In this document: positions 16,654-25,607 of the stretch, one piece after another
How positions within the stretch are numbered: the first letter of the stretch is position 1
How the letters are laid out: every line of letters starts with the position of its first letter
Origin: Actinomyces sp. ph3
Lineage (GTDB): Bacteria > Actinomycetota > Actinomycetes > Actinomycetales > Actinomycetaceae
Length of the DNA stretch: 64,000 bases
Reading direction: 5' to 3'
Assembly (NCBI RefSeq): GCF_000308055.1
Contig: NZ_CAGY01000001.1
Location: forward strand, 62,001 to 126,000
The notes under the pieces: generated by a model
Told to the model about the DNA's origin: nothing
The model's input: the letters and a program-made list of their open reading frames with translations, nothing else
Database searches by the model: none
Position numbers and translations under genes: made by a program

Positions 16654-18111
16654 ATGACCAGCACCAACTCGCAGCCGGCAGTTTCTACACCCCAGGTTGC
16701 AGTGAACGACATTGGGTCCCGCGAGGACCTGCTCGCCGCTATCGACGAGACCATCAAGTACTTCAACGATGGCGACATCGTCGAGGGCACTGTCGTCAAG
16801 GTTGACCACGATGAGGTCCTTCTTGACATTGGCTACAAGACCGAGGGTGTCATCCTCTCTCGCGAGCTTTCCATCAAGCACGATGTCAACCCGGATGATG
16901 TGGTTGCCGTTGGTGATCAGATCGAGGCCCTGGTTCTCCAGAAGGAGGACAAGGAAGGCCGCCTGCTCCTGTCCAAGAAGCGTGCACAGTACGAGCGCGC
17001 ATGGGGACAGATCGAGAAGGTCAAGGAAGAAGACGGCGTTGTTACCGGTACCGTCATTGAGGTCGTCAAGGGCGGCCTGATCCTTGATATCGGCCTGCGT
17101 GGCTTCCTCCCCGCATCCCTCGTTGAAATGCGTCGCGTTCGCGATCTTGCTCCTTACATCGGTCGTGAGATCGAGGCCAAGATCATCGAGCTGGATAAGA
17201 ACCGTAACAACGTTGTTCTGTCTCGCCGCGCATGGCTCGAGCAGACCCAGTCTGAGGTTCGCACCAACTTCCTGCACACCCTCCAGAAGGGTCAGGTTCG
17301 CAGCGGTGTCGTGTCCTCCATCGTTAACTTTGGTGCCTTCGTTGACCTCGGTGGGGTCGACGGCCTGGTTCACGTCTCCGAGCTGTCTTGGAAGCACATC
17401 GACCACCCCTCAGAGGTCGTCGAGGTTGGCCAGGAAGTTACCGTCGAGGTGCTCGATGTCGATATGGACCGCGAGCGCGTGTCGCTCTCGCTGAAGGCTA
17501 CCCAGGAAGATCCGTGGCAGACCTTCGCACGTACCCACGCTATTGGCCAGGTCGTGCCCGGCAAGGTCACCAAGCTCGTTCCCTTCGGCGCATTCGTGCG
17601 TGTTGAAGATGGAATTGAAGGTCTGGTTCACATCTCCGAACTTGCTCAGCGTCACGTCGAGCTGCCCGAGCAGGTCGTCAAGGTTGGCGACGAGGTCTTC
17701 GTCAAGGTCATCGACATCGACCTCGAGCGTCGTCGTATCTCCCTGTCGCTGAAGCAGGCCAACGAGCGCGTTGATCCCAACTCTGAAGAGTTCGATCCTT
17801 CGCTCTACGGCATGGCCGCTGAGTACGACGAAGAGGGCAACTACAAGTACCCCGAAGGCTTCGATCCCGAAACCCAGGAATGGATGGAAGGCTACGAGGC
17901 TCAGCGCGAGGCTTGGGAAGCTCAGTACGCACAGGCTCAGGCTCGCTGGGAAGCCCACAAGGCTCAGGTTGCAAAGGCCCTTGAAGAGGACGCCGAAGCA
18001 GCTCCCGCAGTCGAAGAGCAGGCTTCGTACTCGACCCCGGTCGACTCCGAAGGCACCCTCGCTTCCGACGAGGCACTTGCAGCACTTCGTGAGAAGCTGA
18101 CCAACAACTGA
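16654..18111 (+). CDS. rpsA: 30S ribosomal protein S1
   Basis: A 485-residue RNA-binding protein that delivers structured mRNAs to the 30S subunit. Four S1 (OB-fold) repeats are visible at roughly residues 38-107 (GDIVEGTVVKVDHDEVLLDIG), 125-190, 211-279 (VNFGAFVDLGGVDGLVHVSEL) and 296-365 (VPFGAFVRVEDGIEGLVHISEL). The C-terminal 110 residues are acidic, Ala/Glu/Gln-rich and lack further S1 repeats, as in other actinobacteria. Codon use is strongly biased to C-ending codons, fitting high expression. Position between polA and coaE is conserved in actinobacteria. Confidence 0.98.
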   Translation: MTSTNSQPAVSTPQVAVNDIGSREDLLAAIDETIKYFNDGDIVEGTVVKVDHDEVLLDIGYKTEGVILSRELSIKHDVNPDDVVAVGDQIEALVLQKEDKEGRLLLSKKRAQYERAWGQIEKVKEEDGVVTGTVIEVVKGGLILDIGLRGFLPASLVEMRRVRDLAPYIGREIEAKIIELDKNRNNVVLSRRAWLEQTQSEVRTNFLHTLQKGQVRSGVVSSIVNFGAFVDLGGVDGLVHVSELSWKHIDHPSEVVEVGQEVTVEVLDVDMDRERVSLSLKATQEDPWQTFARTHAIGQVVPGKVTKLVPFGAFVRVEDGIEGLVHISELAQRHVELPEQVVKVGDEVFVKVIDIDLERRRISLSLKQANERVDPNSEEFDPSLYGMAAEYDEEGNYKYPEGFDPETQEWMEGYEAQREAWEAQYAQAQARWEAHKAQVAKALEEDAEAAPAVEEQASYSTPVDSEGTLASDEALAALREKLTNN

Positions 18112-18142
18112 ATCACAGCGCCTAAGCGCTCATAGTCAGTTC

Positions 18143-18178
18143 TGAGGCCCCGGTGAAAACCGGGGCCTCAGTTTTTTA
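18143..18178 (+). terminator. Terminator of rpsA
   Basis: A perfect 12-bp stem (18143-18154 with 18159-18170) capped by a GAAA tetraloop is followed by GTTTTTTAT. Confidence 0.95.
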
Positions 18179-18295
18179 TGGTTGTTCAGCCGACGGTATG
18201 GGTCGGAGTCAATATCGAATAGAGCAGTTATTTGGATCCAGAGTGTGCCTCTCAGGCCTAGGAATGCATCGGTTCAGCTCATTGAGGTTAAGAGT

Positions 18296-18325
18296 GATGG
18301 CCCGCCTCGATCGAGACGGGCCATC
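18296..18325 (-). terminator. Probable terminator of brnQ
   Basis: An inverted repeat with 9-bp outer arms (18296-18304 with 18317-18325) and an inner CTCGA/TCGAG palindrome lies 18 nt past the brnQ stop on the minus strand. No T-run follows. The 18179-18295 stretch before it holds nothing I can name. Confidence 0.5.
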
Positions 18326-18342
18326 GTCATTAGCAATGGATG

Positions 18343-19692
18343 CTAGACGTGGGTTCGCTTCGAAAAGACCAGATCGATCATGAAGCCGATCAATGCTGCG
18401 ACAACGGTCGGTAATATCCAACCGATTTGAAGGTCTTGCCCCGGACTCCAAGCCATGAGAGGCGCAATGAAGTCCAGTGTGCCAAAGGAAATCACTGTTG
18501 TGAGAAATGACCAGATGCTTGCAACCCACACGCCAAGACGGAAGGTCCAGCGAACCTGCATTGAGTAGTGAAGGGGATGGGTCAGGATCGTAATGAAGAC
18601 GATGCTAATAGCGATGGGGTAGAGGAAGGTAATGATTGGAACCGCAACCTTAAGAACCGTTGAGAGTCCGAAGGATGCCAGCACGAAGGAGATAATCGTA
18701 AAGCTGACGAGCCACATTTTGTAGGTGATCTTCGGAAGCAATCTTTCGAAGAACTCTGAAGTTGCAGCGAGTAATCCGACGGCAGTCGTCATACATGCGG
18801 TAAGCACAATGAGCCCAAAAACGAGCTGCCCAGCTGTACCCATTGTTATATGAGAGGCATCGGCAAGGAGAGTGGCTCCGTCGGTGTAGTTCTGTCCGCC
18901 GGGAATCACGTGTCCAATCAAACCCAAACCGACATAGACCAAACCGAGCAAAATACCCGCAATAAGGCCTGCCGCGCTGGTTCGACGGATGAGCTTTGCT
19001 CCGCTGATTCCCCCTTCTCCTTGATCAAATGAAGCGACGACGATAATTCCGAATGCCAGAGCAGCAATCGAATCCATGGTCATATATCCGTCGAATAAGC
19101 CAGCAGTCAAAGGTGCGTGGACATACTGTCCGACGGGAGCAACCTCAGAAGGTGGAAGTTTTGCCAGCGACAGGAAAACCAAAAGAACAAGGAGAACCAG
19201 AAGAACAGGCGTCAGGATCTTACCGAGGTGATTGACGATCTGACGAGGATTCCAGGAAAGAAAAAGCGCAACTCCGAAAAAGAGTGCATTAAAGATCATC
19301 GAGCTCATGAACGAAGTCGAATGAATAATTGGTGCAATAGCCGTCGAGAAGGAAACTGCGCCTGTACGGGGCAGTGCGTAGAACGCGCCGATCGACAGGT
19401 AGACCATGCATGAGAAAGTGATTCCAAATGCCTTTCCGCCTCGTCCAGAAAGGTCTCGCAGATCAGTTCCTGACAGTGCGATTGCGATAATCGCGATGAC
19501 GGGAAGAGCCACACCGCCGATCAGGAAGCCGATCATGGCTGGGTTAAAGTTCGATCCGGAATTGGCGCCCATGATGGGCGGGAAGATTAAGTTTCCCGCA
19601 CCAAAAAACATTGAAAACAAGGTGAGGGAGGTGGCGATGAGCAGTCCCATTCCTTGAGGACGCTTCGTCTGTGTTGTTGCTGTTTGAGTCAC
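18343..19692 (-). CDS. brnQ: Branched-chain amino acid transport system II carrier protein (LIVCS family)
   Basis: A 449-residue membrane transporter for Leu, Ile and Val driven by Na+ or H+. About 12 transmembrane helices are predicted. Family motifs include SLTLFSMFFGAGNLIFPP near the N-terminus, LPRTGAVSFSTAIAP and DSIAALAFGIIVVASFDQ. The start codon is GTG. The gene lies between rpsA and coaE on the opposite strand, so it interrupts an otherwise co-oriented block and has its own promoter in the 97-nt gap with coaE. Confidence 0.95.
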   Translation of the reverse strand: MTQTATTQTKRPQGMGLLIATSLTLFSMFFGAGNLIFPPIMGANSGSNFNPAMIGFLIGGVALPVIAIIAIALSGTDLRDLSGRGGKAFGITFSCMVYLSIGAFYALPRTGAVSFSTAIAPIIHSTSFMSSMIFNALFFGVALFLSWNPRQIVNHLGKILTPVLLVLLVLLVFLSLAKLPPSEVAPVGQYVHAPLTAGLFDGYMTMDSIAALAFGIIVVASFDQGEGGISGAKLIRRTSAAGLIAGILLGLVYVGLGLIGHVIPGGQNYTDGATLLADASHITMGTAGQLVFGLIVLTACMTTAVGLLAATSEFFERLLPKITYKMWLVSFTIISFVLASFGLSTVLKVAVPIITFLYPIAISIVFITILTHPLHYSMQVRWTFRLGVWVASIWSFLTTVISFGTLDFIAPLMAWSPGQDLQIGWILPTVVAALIGFMIDLVFSKRTHV

Positions 19693-19777
19693 TATTCTGC
19701 TTCTAGCCGTAGAAGTAATAATTTCTATCGCGATTCTTTCACTTCATGCCTGTTGTGCCAAGCTGTGTTCACTGTTC

Positions 19778-19783
19778 TAGTCT
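19778..19783 (+). promoter_or_regulatory. -10 box of coaE (leaderless-type)
   Basis: TAGTCT ends exactly 6 nt before the GTG at 19790 and no Shine-Dalgarno sequence lies between. TTGTGC at 19753-19758 is a possible -35 box. Confidence 0.5.
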
Positions 19784-19789
19784 TCAGAT

Positions 19790-20461
19790 GTGAAGACTGT
19801 CATTCAATCCGGAGGCGCGAGCGCTTATCTTCTTCGCCCGATACCGCAGGCGCGCACCCAAGGACCGTCGCTTTTTCTGGCTCTCAGCGGAGGAATCGGT
19901 GCGGGAAAGTCCACGATTGCCCACGTCTTGCGCGGCCTCGGCGTCTTTGTCGTCGACGCGGACCAACTGGCTCGCGAAGTTCTTTTGCCTTCCCATCCCG
20001 TGTACGAGGCTGTGTTGAAGAACTTTGGAGCTGACCTTGCACTCCCAGATCGCTCACTGGATCGACGCCTTCTCGCGCTAAGAGCCTTCTCTTCACCAGA
20101 ATCGACTTTGTTGTTGAACTCGCTCACGCACCCTGCGATCTCGGCTCTTGCTTGGGAACGACTCAAATCTGCTCCCCAGGGAAGTTGCGCGCTGTATGAT
20201 GTTCCTCTTCTGACGACCTATGAGGATGCATCGCTCTTTGACGCAGTGATTATGGTCAGCGCACCAGAAGAAGTGCGCGTTAGCCGGCTAATATCTCGAG
20301 GTCTGAGCGAAGAAGATGCTCGATCTCGCATTCGCTCGCAAATTTCGGATAGCGAGCGCCGGAAGTTAGCAAGCATCTGGGTTGAGAACCTCGGCAATCA
20401 AGAAGACCTTGCCGATGTCTCCAACCAAGTCTATTCGTCTTGGTTGACACGTGTGCACTAG
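19790..20461 (+). CDS. coaE: Dephospho-CoA kinase
   Basis: A 223-residue P-loop kinase that phosphorylates the 3'-hydroxyl of dephospho-CoA, the last step of CoA synthesis. Walker A is GGIGAGKST at residues 34-42, followed by VVDADQLAREVL (substrate-binding Asp), HPAISALAW and LYDVPLLTTYEDASLFD. The LID region is RLISRGLSEEDARSRIRSQIS. About 25 residues precede the usual N-terminus; the GTG start is supported by a -10 box at leaderless spacing. The mycobacterial C-terminal UPF0157 domain is absent. Confidence 0.94.
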   Translation: MKTVIQSGGASAYLLRPIPQARTQGPSLFLALSGGIGAGKSTIAHVLRGLGVFVVDADQLAREVLLPSHPVYEAVLKNFGADLALPDRSLDRRLLALRAFSSPESTLLLNSLTHPAISALAWERLKSAPQGSCALYDVPLLTTYEDASLFDAVIMVSAPEEVRVSRLISRGLSEEDARSRIRSQISDSERRKLASIWVENLGNQEDLADVSNQVYSSWLTRVH

Positions 20462-20735
20462 TTGTTCAAACTTCTTCAGTATTTCTTCAGCTTTCACATG
20501 AATTCAACGGGTAACGCTCAATAAATAACCCGGAAAACACCCAGAAACAACCAGTTTGATACGTAAACATTGATGTGTACGAGAAACTAGACCGGTTGTG
20601 ACTGGGATGCTTGAAGTCGGATATTGTGGAAGTCGCTTGCGGCAAAGATAACCGTCTTCCTCGTGGAGGCGACGAAGAGCTTCTACATCGGAAAGCGAAC
20701 AGACCAGCCGACATTTACCGCAGAGATGAGGATAA

Positions 20736-22511
20736 ATGGCGCTGTTGAAGACGAAGCGTACTTTTGTTGGAAGTAGGGCAGTGCGCACTCTTGGTGCACT
20801 GACTCTTGGCGCAGGAATGACATTGGGCGGCCTGTCGCTTGCGTGGGCCGGCGACGAAGTGCCTGGACCTGATGAAGTACGCGCGCTGGGATACAACACT
20901 CTGACCTTCCAGGACGAATTTAACGGGAGTGAGCTTGACACCTCGAAATGGGGTTTGGCGCTAGGTTGCTTCGATCCCAATGCTCATTCTCAAGCCCAGT
21001 ACTCCGATGCTAAGGAAAATGTCAGCGTTTCAGGTGGTGTTCTTCACCTGACCGCGCGTTATGAGCCAAAGACGCAGAAGTGGGATCGTAATACGCATTC
21101 CATGGTCACCGTTGATCGAGAATGCAAACGTACCTCCAAGGGGCAGACTGATTCTTACAAGGCTCCATTTACCTCTGCGATGGTTCAAACTCGCGATAAC
21201 AAGGGAGTGAAGTGGGCGGCCTACGGCGACTTCTACGCTGAAGCCCGAATCAAGCTTCCCACAGCAGTCGCATCATGGCCCGCATTTTGGATGACGGGCA
21301 CAGATCCAATTAGCTTCCCCGCACACGGCGAAATTGATGTCGTTGAAGCAAAGGGCTGGGATCCGCACTACCTCCAAGCGAACGTTCATACACCTCGCGT
21401 TGGTAACCCACAGAAGACCGAACAACATCAGGGACAACTGGGCGGTGACGGCTCATCGCAGAGTCAGTTCCATACATATGGTGTTGAGAAGAACGGTCGT
21501 GCAATCACCTTCTACCTGGACGGACGTAAGGCGCATACCGTTACTTATGACAAGGTGAAGGGGAGCAATCCCTTCGTGAATGACGCTAACGGCATGATCT
21601 TGCGCCTAAACCAGATGGTTGGTGGAACGTTCCTTGCTTCCGACACGGGCGATACAACCTATACGGATGCAACGAAGTACATCGATGCGTACAAGGGAAA
21701 TGGTTCTGACATGCTCGTCGATTACGTGCGTGTATGGAAGAAGGGACCGGCAACGAGCACTGTTCCTGAACCGACTCCTACGACAAGTGCACCTGAAGTG
21801 ACGACACCGACTCCGGAGGCAACTACTCAGGCTCCGTCTCCGGTTACTCCTAGTGCGACAACTCAGACCCCTGTAACCCCGACACCGGAAGCTCCTGTTG
21901 TTGCGCCAAAACCGGTCGTTCCTAGCGCCACTACCGAAGCTCCCGTAGCGCCGACGGCGCAACCGACATCTGTCGCACCTCAGCCAGTTGTACCGACTGC
22001 AAGCACCCCGGATCCCGTTGTAACAACTCCAGTACCGAACGCAAATGTTGTTGCACCTCAGCCCGTGGCTCCGCCCGCGACAACCGAGGCACCCAAGCCG
22101 ACTGCCGACTCAAATGCTAATTCCCGCAGGCGAGTCCGTCGCTCGATTGAGACTGAACCAAGCCCGGTAGCAACGCAGACTCACAGCGCTGTCTCAATTC
22201 CGAATAACGATGTTTCGACTTCGCCTAGCACTACGGAGTCTGCGGCTCCAAGTGATTCCTCGTCTCAGATCTCTGAGGATCCGCAGGACCAGGTACGTGA
22301 TCGTGCCCCAGAAGCTGAGAGCGTCGGTAATACTCTGACTGTCGGAGATGCTGCACCTGCCGCATCGACCGCACAGATAACCGAGCAAAAGCCCGCGATT
22401 GTTCGTGCCTTGGCACAAACGGGTGGCTCCTTCTGGTCATTGATTCTCGCCGGAGCACTTGCTGTTGGCGGTGTCGCAATGATTGCCTCCCAGCGTCGTG
22501 TGAAGGAATAA
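20736..22511 (+). CDS. Cell-wall-anchored GH16 beta-glucanase with LAxTG sorting signal
   Basis: A 591-residue secreted glycoside hydrolase. A signal peptide (about residues 1-38, ending SLAWA) precedes a GH16 domain (about 50-345). The catalytic signature is EIDVVE at 199-204 (Glu199 nucleophile, Asp201, Glu204 acid/base), inside PAHGEIDVVEAKGWD. A Pro/Thr/Val/Ala-rich stalk of about 200 residues with degenerate VVAPxPVVPxATTEAP repeats follows. The C-terminus has LAQTG at 559-563, a hydrophobic segment and a basic tail, the class E sortase type of signal. GH16 members hydrolyse beta-1,3 or mixed-linkage glucans; the exact substrate is not clear. No sortase gene is in the window. GAGG lies 4 nt before the ATG. 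Confidence 0.9.
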   Translation: MALLKTKRTFVGSRAVRTLGALTLGAGMTLGGLSLAWAGDEVPGPDEVRALGYNTLTFQDEFNGSELDTSKWGLALGCFDPNAHSQAQYSDAKENVSVSGGVLHLTARYEPKTQKWDRNTHSMVTVDRECKRTSKGQTDSYKAPFTSAMVQTRDNKGVKWAAYGDFYAEARIKLPTAVASWPAFWMTGTDPISFPAHGEIDVVEAKGWDPHYLQANVHTPRVGNPQKTEQHQGQLGGDGSSQSQFHTYGVEKNGRAITFYLDGRKAHTVTYDKVKGSNPFVNDANGMILRLNQMVGGTFLASDTGDTTYTDATKYIDAYKGNGSDMLVDYVRVWKKGPATSTVPEPTPTTSAPEVTTPTPEATTQAPSPVTPSATTQTPVTPTPEAPVVAPKPVVPSATTEAPVAPTAQPTSVAPQPVVPTASTPDPVVTTPVPNANVVAPQPVAPPATTEAPKPTADSNANSRRRVRRSIETEPSPVATQTHSAVSIPNNDVSTSPSTTESAAPSDSSSQISEDPQDQVRDRAPEAESVGNTLTVGDAAPAASTAQITEQKPAIVRALAQTGGSFWSLILAGALAVGGVAMIASQRRVKE

Positions 22512-22652
22512 TCACTAGATCCGTTTGACATCAAGCGTTTCACTGCGATTAGCGCCGTGGACGTGTACCCGAAAGGTGTACGAGCTCAGGAATATGAGCC
22601 ACTGACATCTACTCAGGTATCCGTTCACGGCGCGTTCGTCTTTGAAATGACG

Positions 22653-22658
22653 TAGCGT
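22653..22658 (+). promoter_or_regulatory. -10 box of uvrB (leaderless-type)
   Basis: TAGCGT is followed by 6 nt and the GTG start at 22665. GTGTAC occurs twice upstream (22562-22567 and 22575-22580) with unknown meaning. I see no SOS box here. Confidence 0.45.
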
Positions 22659-22664
22659 TTAGGG

Positions 22665-24773
22665 GTGAGCCAAAGTCCTATTATTCGTGCGGAACACCCC
22701 TTCGAGGTTATTTCTGAATACACGCCATCCGGTGATCAGCCGAAGGCGATTCATGAGCTTGCAGAACGCCTGCGCGCGGGTGAACAAGACATTGTTCTTC
22801 TCGGTGCGACAGGAACCGGTAAGAGCGCAACGACTGCTTGGCTGATCGAAGAAGTTCAACGCCCAGCCTTGGTGCTTGAGCCCAATAAAACCTTGGCAGC
22901 GCAGCTAGCAGCGGAGTTTCGCCAGCTGCTGCCCAATAATGCAGTTGAATACTTCGTTTCCTATTACGACTACTACCAGCCCGAAGCCTACGTCCCTCAA
23001 ACCGATACCTTTATTGAGAAGGATTCATCGATCAACGATGAAGTTGAGAGACTGCGCCATAGCGCAACAAACTCACTATTAACGCGTCGAGATACGGTCG
23101 TTGTTTCCTCTGTTTCATGTATCTATGGTTTGGGTACGCCTGAAGAGTATGTTGCACGGATGATCGAGCTGAGTCGCGGAATGTGCATTGAGCGCGATGA
23201 TCTCCTCCGCGCCTTCATCGGTATGCAGTACACGCGGAACGATATCGGATTTACACGCGGAACCTTTAGGGTTCGTGGAGACACGATCGAGATCATTCCG
23301 GTGTACGAGGAACTGGCAATCCGGATTGAAATGTTCGGCGATGAAATCGATTCCTTGGCAGTACTCCATCCCGTGACGGGGAATGTGATCGAGGAAGTCG
23401 ATCATGTCTACCTCTTCCCGGCATCACACTATGTTGCCGGCGAGGAACGAATGAAACGCGCGATCGCCTCTATCGAGGAAGAACTCGAAGAGCGCCTCGA
23501 ATGGTTTGAATCCCAAGGAAAACTGCTTGAGGCCCAACGTCTTCGGATGCGAACAACCTACGACCTCGAAATGCTCAAGGAAATAGGCACGTGTGCGGGA
23601 GTTGAAAACTATTCGCGTCATATTGATGGACGTGGCCCGGGTACACCTCCGAATACTCTGCTTGATTATTTCCCTGATGATTTTGTTCTGGTCATCGATG
23701 AATCCCACGTGACGGTTCCGCAAATTGGGGCGATGTTCGAGGGTGACATGTCCCGAAAGCGCACCTTGGTGGATTATGGTTTCCGCCTCCCTTCGGCGAT
23801 GGATAATCGTCCACTGAAATGGGATGAGTTTACGCAGCGTATTGGTCAGACCGTCTATCTTTCGGCAACTCCCGGGCAGTATGAACTGGATCGTTCTGAT
23901 GGTGTCGTCGAACAGATCATTCGTCCGACTGGCCTTGTGGATCCCAAAGTTATTGTTAAACCGACTCAAGGTCAGGTTGATGACTTGCTCGAGCAGATCC
24001 AAGAGCGCACCCAGCGTGACGAGCGTGTTTTGGTCACAACTCTCACCAAGAAGATGGCTGAAGATCTGACAACTTACTTGGGTGAAAGGGGAGTGAAGGT
24101 CGAATACCTGCACTCTGATGTCGACACCTTAAGGCGCGTTGAATTACTACGTGAACTTCGCCTTGGAGTCTTTGACGTTTTAGTAGGTATTAACCTGCTT
24201 CGTGAGGGGTTGGACCTGCCCGAAGTCTCACTCGTGTCAATTTTGGATGCCGATAAAGAAGGATTCCTACGCTCAACCCGATCGCTCATTCAGACTATTG
24301 GACGAGCCGCACGTAATGTTTCGGGTGAAGTGCATATGTACGCCGATAACATCACTGACTCGATGCGCGCAGCAATAGACGAAACCGAGCGACGCCGTGA
24401 GATCCAGCTGACCTATAACCGTGAGCACGGGATTGATCCCAAACCACTGCGAAAGAAGATCGCAGACGTCACCGACATGCTGGCTCGCGAAGAGGTCGAT
24501 ACTGCGCAGCTCCTCGAAGGCGGATACCGTCGCGAGCGGCCGGCTACAGATATCCGCGCAGATGCGATGGCCTCGGAGGCTATTGAGGATGTGCCGAGGA
24601 GCCGAGAAGAACTTGCCAACATGGCACAAAATGACCTTGAGGATCTTATTGCCCAGTTGAGTTCTCGAATGATGGAAGCCGCAGAGAACCTCCAGTTTGA
24701 GCTTGCTGCTCGCCTACGTGATGAGCTCGCTGAACTTAAGAAAGAGCTTCGTGCAATGAAAGCTGCAAACTAA
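22665..24773 (+). CDS. uvrB: Excinuclease ABC subunit B
   Basis: A 702-residue helicase-like subunit of nucleotide excision repair that verifies damage and loads UvrC. Walker A is [10 protein letters not shown] (residues 48-57). The beta-hairpin region is [20 protein letters not shown]. Helicase motifs follow ([39 protein letters not shown]). The C-terminal UVR domain, [20 protein letters not shown], contacts UvrC. The GTG start fits a -10 box at leaderless spacing. Together with uvrA, uvrC and polA, the window carries a whole excision-repair set. Confidence 0.97.
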   Translation: MSQSPIIRAEHPFEVISEYTPSGDQPKAIHELAERLRAGEQDIVLLGATGTGKSATTAWLIEEVQRPALVLEPNKTLAAQLAAEFRQLLPNNAVEYFVSYYDYYQPEAYVPQTDTFIEKDSSINDEVERLRHSATNSLLTRRDTVVVSSVSCIYGLGTPEEYVARMIELSRGMCIERDDLLRAFIGMQYTRNDIGFTRGTFRVRGDTIEIIPVYEELAIRIEMFGDEIDSLAVLHPVTGNVIEEVDHVYLFPASHYVAGEERMKRAIASIEEELEERLEWFESQGKLLEAQRLRMRTTYDLEMLKEIGTCAGVENYSRHIDGRGPGTPPNTLLDYFPDDFVLVIDESHVTVPQIGAMFEGDMSRKRTLVDYGFRLPSAMDNRPLKWDEFTQRIGQTVYLSATPGQYELDRSDGVVEQIIRPTGLVDPKVIVKPTQGQVDDLLEQIQERTQRDERVLVTTLTKKMAEDLTTYLGERGVKVEYLHSDVDTLRRVELLRELRLGVFDVLVGINLLREGLDLPEVSLVSILDADKEGFLRSTRSLIQTIGRAARNVSGEVHMYADNITDSMRAAIDETERRREIQLTYNREHGIDPKPLRKKIADVTDMLAREEVDTAQLLEGGYRRERPATDIRADAMASEAIEDVPRSREELANMAQNDLEDLIAQLSSRMMEAAENLQFELAARLRDELAELKKELRAMKAAN

Positions 24774-24790
24774 TCTTTGTGGAAATTGGT

Positions 24791-24814
24791 TAGTGCCTTT
24801 GAGTAAAGGCACTA
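24791..24814. repeat. Perfect inverted repeat between uvrB and the PC-synthase-like gene
   Basis: A 10-bp perfect stem TAGTGCCTTT/AAAGGCACTA with a 4-nt loop lies 17 nt after uvrB. No T-run follows on either side. It could be a weak terminator of uvrB or an operator 40 nt before the next start codon. Confidence 0.45.
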
Positions 24815-24854
24815 AGATAGTAGTGTTCTAAGTTCTCAATTCTGGGAGTCGACT

Positions 24855-25607
24855 GTGTCTACGATGGCGCATACGCAAGCGCGTCCCGTTCCTTTTGCCA
24901 AACGCGCCCTTGCTTGGTCTGCGCACCTCTTCACACTCACCGGTGTGCTGTGGGCGTCTTTGGCGACAATTGCTCTTTACGAGGGACATATCCGCCAGAT
25001 GTGGATGTGGTTGGGAATCGCGCTTCTTGTTGATGCAGTTGACGGGAGTTTTGCGCGTGCTGTTCGCGTCACTGAATACGCTCCCGGTTTTGACGGAGCG
25101 ACTTTGGACAATATTGTCGACTACCTGACCTGGACCTTCATTCCGGCGCTGTTCATGGTCTTCTACCTGCCGTTTGGATCCCGCGGGCTAGGCATCGTCG
25201 CTGCCTTAATTGTGTGCCTCTCCTCAATGTTTTGTTATTGCAATGTCTCATTGAAGACACCAGACCACTACTTCATGGGTTTTCCCGCGGCATGGAATGT
25301 GGTTGCTGCAATTATGTGGATTTTCCAAACCGGCGCTCTTTTTAACTTCATTGCGACCGTAATTTTGGCAATCCTTACGGTTGCCCCGATTGCTTTTGTC
25401 CACCCCTTCAGGGTCGGTCGTTTGCGTGTGCTTAACATCGTCGCGGCACTGGTATGGGTTGCGGCAACGGCTGTGCTTGTCGCATACGCACCCCTGCGCC
25501 CATTTATCCTCACGGGTATTTGGTGGGTTGCGGGGATCTGGATTCTTGTCGTGAGCGCTGTGCGTTCGATTCAGGGAATTCCTCAAGAATTTCGTGACGC
25601 AGAGTAA
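24855..25607 (+). CDS. pcs: CDP-alcohol phosphatidyltransferase, phosphatidylcholine synthase-like
   Basis: A 250-residue membrane enzyme with about eight transmembrane helices. The CDP-alcohol phosphotransferase motif is present as DAVDGSFARA...PGFDGATLDNIVDYLTW. The spacing, the Pro before GFDGA, the IVDYLTW extension and the later CYCNVSLKTPDHYFMGFPAAWNVV block resemble bacterial phosphatidylcholine synthase (Pcs, condensing CDP-diacylglycerol with choline), not phosphatidylglycerolphosphate or phosphatidylinositol synthases. I call it Pcs-like by inference. GGGAG is 6 nt before GTG 24855; ATG 24864 is an alternative. Its 3' end overlaps the convergent unknown gene by 25 nt. Confidence 0.8.
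   Translation: MSTMAHTQARPVPFAKRALAWSAHLFTLTGVLWASLATIALYEGHIRQMWMWLGIALLVDAVDGSFARAVRVTEYAPGFDGATLDNIVDYLTWTFIPALFMVFYLPFGSRGLGIVAALIVCLSSMFCYCNVSLKTPDHYFMGFPAAWNVVAAIMWIFQTGALFNFIATVILAILTVAPIAFVHPFRVGRLRVLNIVAALVWVAATAVLVAYAPLRPFILTGIWWVAGIWILVVSAVRSIQGIPQEFRDAE

Noticed and set aside
16546-17406. A 286-codon frame antisense to the rpsA start
   Set aside because: Covers the rpsA promoter and first two S1 repeats on the opposite strand; an artefact of biased codons.
18153-18383. A 76-codon frame after rpsA
   Set aside because: Runs through the rpsA terminator and into brnQ on the other strand; no coding signature.
21770-22110. Direct repeats in the stalk of the GH16 gene as a possible CRISPR or mobile repeat
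   Set aside because: They are degenerate in-frame codon repeats for a Pro/Thr/Ala/Val stalk, with no regular spacing or spacers.
23424-24113. A 229-codon frame antisense within uvrB
   Set aside because: No recognisable domain and fully inside a certain gene.
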